A DNA stretch of 64,000 nt, from positions 19,341 to 83,340 of the forward strand of contig JACPQD010000065.1 in the NCBI GenBank assembly GCA_016190665.1, written 5' to 3'. This document shows, one piece after another, positions 16,621 to 24,263 of the stretch (position 1 is the first letter of the stretch; every line of letters begins with the position of its first letter). The position numbers and the translations under genes were made by a program. Below the pieces are notes generated by a model that was not told where the DNA came from, searched no databases, and worked only from the letters and a program-made list of their open reading frames with translations. This DNA is from Chloroflexota bacterium (GTDB lineage Bacteria; Chloroflexota; Dehalococcoidia; JACPQD01).

Positions 16621-16989
16621 TCAAGGAGGGTTGCGCTCCAGGTGCCCACGCTCTACGAGCCAGCTGAAGAAGCGCTTGAGCCTCCGATAATGGGTGGCGA
16701 TGGTGCACTGGGAGACGTGGGACCCGGCGTCGCGGCTGCCGAACCACCGTTGGCGTTCCTGGAGATGCAACAGGTATTGCTCCAGGTGCTCAGTGGTAAG
16801 CTGGGGGACCGGCGGCCACTGTCCTTCCTCGGCGTAGGAAGAGAGGAAAACCAGCGACCCTTCCAGACCCTCGAGGTAGCGGGGAGAGTAGCGACTGGCG
16901 GCCCGCAGGGATATAAGGAACCCGCGCGAGGCCTCGCGGACGGTCACGCCTTTTCCTACAAGGAGGTGACCAGAAAGCTTTCTATTCAA
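16621..16989 (-). pseudogene. Tyrosine recombinase (integrase) remnant, N-terminal domain only
   Basis: 122 aa covering only the SAM-like core-binding domain: TVREASRGFLISLRAASRYSPRYLEGLEGSLVFLSSY, then LTTEHLEQYLLHLQERQ and IATHYRRLKRFFSWLVERGHLERNPP. Phage/transposon integrases continue here into the catalytic domain with the R-H-R-Y residues. In this gene a TGA follows NPP and no catalytic domain is found downstream. It starts 39 bp 3' of tRNA-Glu on the same strand, the usual place for an integrase that uses a tRNA 3' end as its attachment site. Confidence 0.75.
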
Positions 16990-17028
16990 TTTTTATGTTA
17001 AGGCGGGGACGTTTTCTGAAGCTAAAAG

Positions 17029-17102
17029 TAGCGCATGGGGGATTCGAACCCCCGGTCTCCTCCTTGAGAGGGAGGTGTCCTGGGCCGCTAGACGAATGCG
17101 CC
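17029..17102 (-). tRNA. tRNA-Glu(CTC)
   Basis: 74 nt. The acceptor GGCGCAT pairs with ATGCGCT (one G-T pair). The anticodon loop CTCTCAA gives anticodon CTC. The T-arm GGGGGTTCGAATCCCCC is perfect, and the D-loop segment TCGTCTAGCGG is typical of tRNA-Glu. CCA is not encoded. It lies directly upstream of the integrase remnant and marks the likely right border of the catabolic island. Confidence 0.95.
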
Positions 17103-17203
17103 GCGCACGCCCCGATAGGCCGAGGGCCAATGGATATCTTAGGGCACCTGGCTTCCCCTTGTCAAGGACGGCCGCACCGGCCCGCCGTTCCCGGCCCCAC
17201 CCG

Positions 17204-18085
17204 CTAGGAACGTCGCAGGCGGGAAGGGACTATCACGCGCAACGCTCTAGGCACGACGCGAAAGATGACAGGCGCATTGCCTATGGGTTTCCCATCGGCG
17301 TGGGCCGGCAAGGGGAGCTCAGGAGCGACCGTCACCTCCCGGGCGCGATACGAGGTCATCCGAATCTCCCTACGCGGTCTGTTCCGTGCGCTTAGAGCAA
17401 AATGGCGGACGAGTTCCGCTTTGTTACAATCGAAAGCGATCACGTCCAGCGCTCCATCGCCGAGATCAGCCTGGGGAGCTATGGTGAAGCCGGCTCCATA
17501 GTACGGCCCATTGGCTACGACTACCATGGGAGACTGCACCCTGGTCTGAACTCCATCGAGCACAATGGTGAACTCCGCATTGCGGTGGCCAAGGAACTTC
17601 ACTGCCCCGTCCAGCGCCTTCTCGTACTTCCCCCCTTTCATCTCCTCGCCGATAGGGAATATGGAGGCATCCAGCCCTACTCCCGCCGCCTCGAAGAAAT
17701 ATGTCCCATTGGCGATACCTACGTCGATGTCCACGGCGTTGCCCTGGGCGATGTTTGACGTGGCCTCGGCCAGGTCCAGGGGCAGGCGCAGACTGTGGGC
17801 AATGTTGTTGTAGGTGCCGAAGGGAAGGATGCCAAGGGGGACGCCACTGCCAACGAGGGCGGCGGCTACCTCACTGACCGTCCCGTCGCCGCCGCCGACG
17901 ATGATCAGCCGGTAACCTTCCTCGATGGCCTCCTGCACGGTGCGAGTCATGGCCTCCGTTATCTTAGTAAAGGCCAGATCAACTCTAATGCCGGCTTCGT
18001 CAAAGAGGCTTACGATCTCCGGCAGCTTGTTCCAGGCACGTTGGGCCCAGGGTATAGGGTTCAGGATCAGTCTTGCTCGCCGCAT
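17204..18085 (-). CDS. Diacylglycerol/lipid kinase family protein (YegS/DgkB-like)
   Basis: 293 aa. LILNPIP at the start, the nucleotide motif VGGGDGTVSE (63-72), LGILPFGTYNNIAHSL and the late AHADGKPIG are the DAGK catalytic blocks. It phosphorylates a membrane lipid such as diacylglycerol or a sphingoid-like lipid using ATP. NIAHSLRLPLDL replaces the usual NDFARxLGIP, which is common in distant members. It is the last gene of the M16-regulator-kinase unit, 4 bp after the histidine kinase. Confidence 0.9.
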   Translation of the reverse strand: MRRARLILNPIPWAQRAWNKLPEIVSLFDEAGIRVDLAFTKITEAMTRTVQEAIEEGYRLIIVGGGDGTVSEVAAALVGSGVPLGILPFGTYNNIAHSLRLPLDLAEATSNIAQGNAVDIDVGIANGTYFFEAAGVGLDASIFPIGEEMKGGKYEKALDGAVKFLGHRNAEFTIVLDGVQTRVQSPMVVVANGPYYGAGFTIAPQADLGDGALDVIAFDCNKAELVRHFALSARNRPRREIRMTSYRAREVTVAPELPLPAHADGKPIGNAPVIFRVVPRALRVIVPSRLRRS

Positions 18086-18089
18086 TAGC

Positions 18090-19478
18090 CTAGCGGCCTC
18101 TCCGGTCGCCAGCCGCTACGGCCATCGCCGGCAGAGGCGCGATAGGCAGAGTTAGACGAAAGGAGGCGCCTTTCCCTGGGTCGCTGTCGACACGGATGGT
18201 GCCGCCATGCGCCTCGACCAGCTCCTTGGCGATGGTGAGCCCCAGCCCAGCCCCGCCGCTGGTGCGCGTTCGCGACGCGTCAGCCCGGTAGAACCGCTCA
18301 AAGATGTAGGGGAGATCGGCCGGGTCGATACCCGGGCCCGTGTCCTCAACAGCTATCTCCACGGCTTTCTCCGGCCCGCCAAGGCGCTTCGCTGAAAGGG
18401 TGATGCGTCCCCCACCAGGAGTGAAGGAAATGGCGTTGCTTAACAGATTGCGCAGCACCTGGCCGATGCGCGCTTCGTCGACAAACACATTTGGCAGGTC
18501 CGGGTCCGCCTCCACGACTACCTGCACCCCCTTGGCGCTGACCTCCGGGTCGACGATAGCGGCCGCCTGTCGGAGGAGCGCCACCGCAGAGGCCGGCCGA
18601 CGCGACAACTGGAACTGCCCGGATTCCACCATTGCCAACTGCTGCAAGTCATCGACCAGCCGCTTCAAGATGGAGGCTTCCTCATGAATGCCGGCAATGG
18701 CGCCAGGCGTGGGCTCCGTAACCCCGTCACGGAGCATCTCAAGGTAGCCCAGAACGTTATGCAGGGGGGTGCGCAGCTCGTGGGCGATATCGGCCACCAT
18801 ATTTCGACGCAGACGCTGCGCCATGTCCAGCCTTACCGCCATCGTATTAAAGGCTTCCGAGAGCTTCGCCACTTCGCCGCCAGCCTTCGGTACCCGCTGG
18901 CTGAGATCGCCTTCTTGCATCTTCTGCACCGCGGAGATGAGGCGTTCGATAGGAATTACGATGCGCCGGGCAAGCAGCAGGCTGACCACAAAGGCCATCA
19001 GCACGCCCAGGCCTCCCCCAAATGCCAGGGCGCGATTCACACCAGCCAGGAAGGCCTCAGCTCGATCCTGATCCTTTGGCCTGACATAGATAGTTCCGAT
19101 GGTTGCACCATTGAGATCCGCGATGGCGAGCGATGGAGCGGTCCTTATCCTGGCTGTGCGAGACAAGGAGCTGCCAACCGCCAGCACTTTGTCCGTGTCC
19201 ACTACAACCAGGCCCTGCTGGTCCACGATGACGATCTGGAGGTCAGCAGCCTCCGCTTGTCGCTGCACAGAGGTGGCGACCCCCGGCCAACCCTGCTCCG
19301 GGTGAATACGCCCGGCGATCCGGCTCAGCCGCCGATTCATTAGCTCGGCGCCCTCGCTCTCGTAGTCCCGAAACTCGCTGGTCGTGGCCAGGTTGACGAC
19401 CACAGCGATAGTGACCACGGCGATGCCAAGCACCACGGCAATGATCAATAGCAGGCGGACCCAAAGCCTCCCCAGCAT
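18090..19478 (-). CDS. Sensor histidine kinase
   Basis: 462 aa. TM1 (about 8-30), an extracytoplasmic sensor domain (31-150), TM2 (152-170), a HAMP linker (171-223), then the dimerisation box with H233 ([10 protein letters not shown]). The ATPase domain shows N-box LRNLLSNAISFTP, DTGPGID, FERFYRAD and [19 protein letters not shown]. It is a class I kinase that pairs with the response regulator ending 1 bp upstream. The stimulus is unknown. It is paralogous to the kinase at 34830-36272. Confidence 0.95.
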   Translation of the reverse strand: MLGRLWVRLLLIIAVVLGIAVVTIAVVVNLATTSEFRDYESEGAELMNRRLSRIAGRIHPEQGWPGVATSVQRQAEAADLQIVIVDQQGLVVVDTDKVLAVGSSLSRTARIRTAPSLAIADLNGATIGTIYVRPKDQDRAEAFLAGVNRALAFGGGLGVLMAFVVSLLLARRIVIPIERLISAVQKMQEGDLSQRVPKAGGEVAKLSEAFNTMAVRLDMAQRLRRNMVADIAHELRTPLHNVLGYLEMLRDGVTEPTPGAIAGIHEEASILKRLVDDLQQLAMVESGQFQLSRRPASAVALLRQAAAIVDPEVSAKGVQVVVEADPDLPNVFVDEARIGQVLRNLLSNAISFTPGGGRITLSAKRLGGPEKAVEIAVEDTGPGIDPADLPYIFERFYRADASRTRTSGGAGLGLTIAKELVEAHGGTIRVDSDPGKGASFRLTLPIAPLPAMAVAAGDRRGR

Positions 19479-19479
19479 C

Positions 19480-20163
19480 CTAACTTACCTCGAACTTGTA
19501 GCCCACCCGGTAGACGCTCTTGATAAGGCTGCCTGCGCGGGGCCCCAGCTTGCGCCGCAGGTTCTCGATATGGATATCGACGTTCCCTTCCAGGCCCTCG
19601 ACATCGGGTCCAAGAGCCTTGTCCACCAGTGCCTGGTGTGTGAAGGCGCGCCCGGGCTCACGGACCAGGACAGAGACTAGACGAAACTCACTGGGCGTCA
19701 GCGCCACCGGCTGCCCATCCACGCAGACCTTGCGATCAGGGAAACTGACTCTCAGTGGACCGAAGGACCGTTCGCCATGCTCTTTTCCGGCCTCCTGCTC
19801 AGGCCGGCGCAGAACAGAGCCTATTCGGGCGACGAGTTCCCTGGGGCTAAAGGGCTTGGCAACGTAATCGTCAGCGCCCAGGTCCAGGCCCAACTGCTTG
19901 TCGTCCTCTGCTGACCTGGCGGTAAGCATGATGATGGGCACCTCGGACTCCCGCCTGAGCGTTTGGCAAATGTCCAGGCCGCTGAAGCCCGGAAGCATCA
20001 AATCGAGGACGACAAGGTCCGGCTCTACAGTCCGCGCCAGTTCCAGAGCGGACGGCCCATCGTAGGCCGGCACCACCTGGTAGCCCTCACGCTCCAGGTA
20101 TATGCGGACCATCTCGACGGCCTTCTGGTCGTCGTCCACTACCAGTATTCGCTGACCGGACAT
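19480..20163 (-). CDS. OmpR/PhoB-family response regulator
   Basis: 227 aa. ATG 20163 is preferred over an upstream frame extension because GAGGTGG precedes it and ILVVDDD starts the family there. The receiver domain (1-120) has the acidic pocket D10-D12, phosphoacceptor D54 (VVLDLMLPG) and the [12 protein letters not shown] loop. The winged helix (about 130-225) ends in the usual ENLRRKLG and RVGYKFEVS. It is the partner of the kinase that follows. The 42-bp gap to the M16 peptidase gene suggests a four-gene operon. Confidence 0.95.
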   Translation of the reverse strand: MSGQRILVVDDDQKAVEMVRIYLEREGYQVVPAYDGPSALELARTVEPDLVVLDLMLPGFSGLDICQTLRRESEVPIIMLTARSAEDDKQLGLDLGADDYVAKPFSPRELVARIGSVLRRPEQEAGKEHGERSFGPLRVSFPDRKVCVDGQPVALTPSEFRLVSVLVREPGRAFTHQALVDKALGPDVEGLEGNVDIHIENLRRKLGPRAGSLIKSVYRVGYKFEVS

Positions 20164-20205
20164 TCGCCGCCACCTCTGATTCATTCGTTTGTAAGCGGGG
20201 AGCAC

Positions 20206-21486
20206 TCACAGCTTGAGAAGCCGCTCGAACCTCTTCTGACTGCGGAAAGGGCCGACGACAGCCAGGTTGAGCTTCTCCGTGCCCAACATATTCTGCGCTG
20301 CACGCGACAGATCCTCCGACTGGAGCGCGTCGACTTTCCTCACGACTTCGTCAACAGTGAGGATTTGACCCATCAGGAGTTCCTGGCCCCCCAACCACCC
20401 CGCCACACTGCGCGTATCCTCCATCCGTAGCAGCAGACGCCCTTTGCTCAGCTCCTTTGCCTTGGTCAGCTCAGTATCGGGTATCTGCTCATCTCTGATG
20501 CGCCTGAGCTCAGTGAGCACGGCCGCCACCGTTTCGCCGGCCCGCTTCGGGTCGACCCCGGCGTACACCGTCAGGGCCCCGGAGTCCAGATAGTGGCTTA
20601 CGTAGCTTTGTATGTCGTAAGCCAGCCCCAGCTTCTCGCGAATCTCGAGGAAAAGACGGCTGCTCATGCACTCCCCGAGGATGACGTTGAGCAAATCTAC
20701 GGCGAAACGGTCCCGGTGCACCAGGGAGACGCCCGGTACGGACAAACACAGGTGGGCCTGCTCTGTCTTTCTGAACTCGACGCGGAGTCTCGGCCCCTTG
20801 CGGCCGTCCTGGGCCGGATACCACGTCCTCGGTGTGCTTGGGGGCCAGCCGGTAAGGCAGCGCTCAATGCTGTCCACTACCTCCTCGTGGCTTATATTCC
20901 CGGTGACGCTGATCACCGTATTGCCAGGAGCGTACTGCTGGGCCATGTAGTCAAGCATCGCAGGACGGCTGATAGCGCTCACCGACTCTTTCGTCCCCGC
21001 TACGTCCCTTCCCAGCGGCTGGTCCGGCCACACCAGCTCATCTATGAGAGTGTCCACCCGCTGGTGGGGGGAGTCCATGACAGCGTTCAGTTCCTCAATG
21101 ATTACCTGGCGCTCCTTCTCCACCTCCACAGGATCGAACTTGGACTCCCTGAGCATATCCACCAGAACATCCAGCGCTTGGGCATAGTGTGGGCGCGCCA
21201 CTTTGCACCAGTAGACAGTCAACTCCCGATCCGTGCCCCCGTTCAGAATGCCTCCCACCTCCTCAATAGCCTCGCAAACCTCTTTCGCCGTGGCGCGGCG
21301 CTTGGTGCCCTTGAAGCAGAGATGTTCGATGAAGTGGGAGATGCCCGCATTCTCTCGATCCTCGTAACGGGAACCGGCGCCGATGAAGATACTGATACAT
21401 ACCGAATACGTGTGGGGCATGGTGGAAGTGACGACTCGAAGGCCGCCCGGGAGGGTGCTCTTCTGGTAAAGCTCCATGTATTGCAT
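20206..21486 (-). CDS. M16-family zinc peptidase (processing-peptidase-like)
   Basis: 426 aa. The inverted zinc motif is H51-FIE-H55 (HFIEHLCFKGT), with the distal Glu in VEKERQVIIEELNA. Two pitrilysin halves are present, with the C-terminal inactive half containing GECMSSRLFLEIREKLGLAYDI. This size and order match single-chain bacterial MPP-like peptidases (PqqL/YmxG group). There is no signal peptide, so it acts in the cytoplasm on small or unfolded peptides. The start is uncertain between Met1 and Met4. Confidence 0.93.
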   Translation of the reverse strand: MQYMELYQKSTLPGGLRVVTSTMPHTYSVCISIFIGAGSRYEDRENAGISHFIEHLCFKGTKRRATAKEVCEAIEEVGGILNGGTDRELTVYWCKVARPHYAQALDVLVDMLRESKFDPVEVEKERQVIIEELNAVMDSPHQRVDTLIDELVWPDQPLGRDVAGTKESVSAISRPAMLDYMAQQYAPGNTVISVTGNISHEEVVDSIERCLTGWPPSTPRTWYPAQDGRKGPRLRVEFRKTEQAHLCLSVPGVSLVHRDRFAVDLLNVILGECMSSRLFLEIREKLGLAYDIQSYVSHYLDSGALTVYAGVDPKRAGETVAAVLTELRRIRDEQIPDTELTKAKELSKGRLLLRMEDTRSVAGWLGGQELLMGQILTVDEVVRKVDALQSEDLSRAAQNMLGTEKLNLAVVGPFRSQKRFERLLKL

Positions 21487-21561
21487 TACTCAGGCTCGAA
21501 CTCTTGTCGTATTTGCTCACATTCTAGTGGTAATATCCTGCCCTGTCAAACTGGCGGAAGA

Positions 21562-21605
21562 GCTTTCAGCGGTCAGCAATCAGCTTTCAGTGTGCTGCAG
21601 GCTGA
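21562..21605. repeat. Imprecise CTTTCAG/GTCAGC intergenic repeats
   Basis: Short degenerate copies of AGCTTTCAGCGGTCAGCAAT-like sequence. A related patch with AGCTGTCAGCTGTCAG and TTCTGATTTCTGATTGCTGA lies at 27110-27172 between purQ and purL. They look like low-complexity intergenic repeats and no gene is seen in them. Confidence 0.4.
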
Positions 21606-21619
21606 TTGCCCCAACTCGG

Positions 21620-22375
21620 TCAGGGTTCCGCCAGATCCAGCGTCATCCCATCCCTGGCCGCAATGACTCTGACGCCCGTCTCCTCCGAGAGCTGCTTCGC
21701 CAGCTCCCAGGGTCGGGCGCGCCATACCGTCATGCCGAAATGGGTGAGAACGGCAACGCGCGGCCGCAAAGCGGTGATCAGCCTCCGGGCATCGGGGATG
21801 GAGAGGTGGTCGTAGGCGCTCGGCTCCAGACGCACCACGTTCATGATGGCCAGGTCACCCCGATATGCCCGGACGAGCGGCTCGAAATAGCGCGTGTCGA
21901 CGATGCAGGAGAAGGTGTGTTCTGCGGTGCTGAAGATGGCCCCGTAGGTCTCGACCGAGTGCTGATGACGCAGGGGAGTCTCCAGCGTTACGTCGCCCAC
22001 CCGATAGGTCTTGCCTTCCTCCAGGATAACGATATCCTCCGGGTAGGACCGCAAGTAGCGAAGTATCACCGGGTCTTCTTCCAGCGCATCGCGCGGCGCT
22101 AAGACCAGGCCTCTCTTGCGCAAGCCCCCTTCGGTCATCGCCTCGATCATGACGTTGATATCGCCCGAATGGTCGAGGTGTTTGTGCGAGAGGTAGATGG
22201 CTGCCAGCTTGCGGGGATTCAGCCTCCGTTTTGTGGCCTGGACGATGCATCCCGGCCCGGGGTCGAAGAGGATCTCCGTCCCCCCCAGGTTCATCCACAA
22301 CCCTCCGGAAGCGACGATCTGCTGCGCCACCATTACCCGCGCCCCACCCGTCCCCAGGAAGGTAATGCTATCCAT
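21620..22375 (-). CDS. MBL-fold metallo-hydrolase, RNase Z-like
   Basis: 251 aa. SITFLGTGGAR at the start, LFDPGPGC, the intact metal motif H64-K-H66-L-D68-H69 (YLSHKHLDHSGD), IVDTRYF and VLTHFGM follow the RNase Z/CPSF-like metallo-beta-lactamase fold. The long exosite arm of tRNase Z is missing and the protein is short, so a tRNA 3' processing role is not supported. A phosphodiesterase- or lactonase-like hydrolase is more likely. It is preceded by a double hairpin that separates it from the DUF92 gene. Confidence 0.85.
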   Translation of the reverse strand: MDSITFLGTGGARVMVAQQIVASGGLWMNLGGTEILFDPGPGCIVQATKRRLNPRKLAAIYLSHKHLDHSGDINVMIEAMTEGGLRKRGLVLAPRDALEEDPVILRYLRSYPEDIVILEEGKTYRVGDVTLETPLRHQHSVETYGAIFSTAEHTFSCIVDTRYFEPLVRAYRGDLAIMNVVRLEPSAYDHLSIPDARRLITALRPRVAVLTHFGMTVWRARPWELAKQLSEETGVRVIAARDGMTLDLAEP

Positions 22376-22407
22376 GAATTACTCCTGTGCCGTCGCCCTC
22401 CCCGCAG

Positions 22408-22450
22408 GACAGGCATTCCTGCCTGTCGCCGACGGTCTGGAAAGACCGTC
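22408..22450. repeat. Two adjacent perfect hairpins
   Basis: GACAGGCA-TTCC-TGCCTGTC (22408-22427) is followed 3 bp later by GACGGTCT-GGAA-AGACCGTC (22431-22450). Each has an 8-bp stem and a TTCC or GGAA tetraloop. They abut the DUF92 stop codon (minus strand) and may act as terminator, mRNA stabiliser or mobile palindrome. Confidence 0.65.
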
Positions 22451-23269
22451 CTACCCGGCGAGGATGGCCTGGATGGCCAGGGCTATGACGGCCCCGGAAA
22501 CCGAGGAAAGGAAGTTGGTCGCGTCATTGCCCAGCCACCGCATGCCGCCCACCAGCCTGGTGACCTGGCCGCAGCCGTGCAACGCTTTCTCGGTTATCTT
22601 ACGGCAGCGGTCGCAGTAGAAGCTGGCCTGGATAGTCGCCCCGATAAGGCTATCAACAAAAGCCCCCACCGTCCCTCCCACCATGCACACGGGAAGGGTC
22701 CACCAGGGCGCCGCTTGCCCTTGGAGCAGGCTCTCGGCCCACAGCGAGGACAGCGCCGTCAGCCCTATGAACAGGGAGCCGAGGATAACCATGGCCGTCC
22801 CCAGCGCGGATACGGCGCCAGACGTGCCGGGCGCCGCGACGCGCCAGGTAGAAATCATGCGAGGCGGAGTCGGACTCAGGACGCCCAGTTCAGTGGCCCA
22901 GGTATCGGCGGTCACTGCCGCTGCGGCGCCCAGGAAAGCAGCCAGGAGACGGTCGTCAGGATAAAAGATGTGGGCCATTCCCAGAATGCTTGCCAGCCCG
23001 CCATTGGAGATGGCCTGCCAGAACCCCCGAGGCCCAACATCGGCGACTATCTCGTTCATGAAGCCTTTTTCCGACTCCCGGTAAGCGCTTAAAAGGCCAG
23101 CGGAATAGACGAAAGCCAGGAGCACGACAAAAAGGGGCCAGCGGGAAGGAATGAAGATGACGGCGACAAACACCAGCAGAGCGGCGGAGGACAGGCTCAG
23201 AAACCGGAGCCGGTAGGCCAGAATGCCCCAGAACAGCCCCACCCCGGCAGCCAAAACGACGCTGGTCAT
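22451..23269 (-). CDS. DUF92 family integral membrane protein
   Basis: 272 aa from ATG 23269 (MTSVVLAAGVG). About six hydrophobic helices. The block AAAAVTADTWATELGVLSPTPPRMI is the DUF92/TMEM19 signature, and VGAFVDSLIGATIQASFYCDRC with GGMRWLGNDATNFLSS is its C-terminal half. Relatives include plant phytyl-phosphate kinase VTE6, so a CTP-dependent polyprenyl or phytyl-phosphate kinase activity is possible but not shown for bacteria. Confidence 0.88.
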   Translation of the reverse strand: MTSVVLAAGVGLFWGILAYRLRFLSLSSAALLVFVAVIFIPSRWPLFVVLLAFVYSAGLLSAYRESEKGFMNEIVADVGPRGFWQAISNGGLASILGMAHIFYPDDRLLAAFLGAAAAVTADTWATELGVLSPTPPRMISTWRVAAPGTSGAVSALGTAMVILGSLFIGLTALSSLWAESLLQGQAAPWWTLPVCMVGGTVGAFVDSLIGATIQASFYCDRCRKITEKALHGCGQVTRLVGGMRWLGNDATNFLSSVSGAVIALAIQAILAG

Positions 23270-23447
23270 AGCGTTTCCAGTATGGGCCAAACCCCCCGCC
23301 CCTGTCAACGGAGGGCAGCGTTGGACGCGGCCAGGCTCTGCCTAGCGCTCATTTCCCTTGACACCCCATTCCATTAAGGCTATAATGACGCTGAAATAAC
23401 CACGGGTGCCTGGACATTCACCCTTCGGGAGGAAAGGGGGGAAGAAT

Positions 23448-23630
23448 GTGACCGAAGTCGTGATCGGTGAGAACGAGAGCTTCGAGGCCGCCCTGAGGCG
23501 TTTCAACAAGAGGGTCCAGCAGGACGGCATCCTCGCTGAGGCCCGGCGCAGAGAGCATTTCGAGAAGCCCAGCGTCGCACGAAAGAAGAAGGAAGCCGTC
23601 AAGCGGCGCAAGAGCAGCCGAAACTCCTAA
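23448..23630 (+). CDS. rpsU: Small ribosomal subunit protein bS21
   Basis: 60 aa starting at GTG 23448. The purine run GGAAAGGGGGGAAG precedes it, and the family begins at this [13 protein letters not shown]; an extension upstream has no family match. [32 protein letters not shown], then the basic tail [13 protein letters not shown], is canonical bS21. It takes part in translation initiation on the 30S platform. It is followed 34 bp later by yqeY, the widely conserved neighbour. Confidence 0.96.
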   Translation: MTEVVIGENESFEAALRRFNKRVQQDGILAEARRREHFEKPSVARKKKEAVKRRKSSRNS

Positions 23631-23664
23631 GCGGCCGACATATTCTATAAATTAGAGACACCTT

Positions 23665-24120
23665 ATGGCTTTACAGGAAAAATTGGCCACCGACCTTAAG
23701 GAGGCGATGAGGAAAGGCGACGCCACGCGCCGCTCGACCATCCGCCTGGCGATGGCGGCCATCCACAACGCTGAAATTGCTCAAGGCAGGCCCCTCGCTG
23801 ATGGCGACGTCTTCGGCGTGCTGGCCAAGGAAGTGAAGCAGCGCCGTGATAGCATTGTCGAGTTCGCCAAAGGGAACCGGCAAGACCTCGTTGCCAAGGA
23901 GGAGGCTGAGCTCAATGTTCTTCTCGAGTATCTGCCCCAACAGATGTCCCGCGAGGAAGTCGTGTTGGCAGCAAGGAAGGTTATGGGCGAGGTGGGAGCC
24001 CGTGGCCCGGGCGACAAGGGAAAGGTGATGAAGGAGTTGATGGCCCAGATCAAGGGCCGCGTCGATGGCCAAGTGGTCAATACTGTGGTCTCCGAACTTC
24101 TCTCGGGAAGGGAGGCCTAG
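23665..24120 (+). CDS. yqeY: GatB/YqeY domain protein
   Basis: 151 aa, the full family length. It opens with MALQEKLATDLKEAMRKGDATRRSTIRL, has LLEYLPQQMSREEV in the middle and GDKGKVMKELMAQIKGRVDGQVVNTVVSELL at the end. The C-terminal half is the GatB tRNA-binding helical domain. The protein is thought to assist aminoacyl-tRNA amidation or handling, but its function is not settled. It forms a unit with rpsU and is closed by the hairpin at 24203-24239. Confidence 0.95.
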   Translation: MALQEKLATDLKEAMRKGDATRRSTIRLAMAAIHNAEIAQGRPLADGDVFGVLAKEVKQRRDSIVEFAKGNRQDLVAKEEAELNVLLEYLPQQMSREEVVLAARKVMGEVGARGPGDKGKVMKELMAQIKGRVDGQVVNTVVSELLSGREA

Positions 24121-24202
24121 GCGCTCCGCCTGAGGAATCCTGAGCGGGAATCCACGTCTGCCCATCCCCTCCGGCGGGGGACCTAAAGAAAGCGCGAGCA
24201 AG

Positions 24203-24239
24203 AAGGGAACAAGTAGCTGGCAGGCATGCTTGTTCCCTT
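24203..24239 (+). terminator. Terminator-like hairpin after rpsU-yqeY
   Basis: AAGGGAACAAG (24203-24213) pairs perfectly with CTTGTTCCCTT (24229-24239) around a 15-nt loop. No long T-run follows (TAGCTGTATTTG), so it is a weak intrinsic terminator. Confidence 0.55.
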
Positions 24240-24263
24240 AGCTGTATTTGATCGCAAGTTGTT

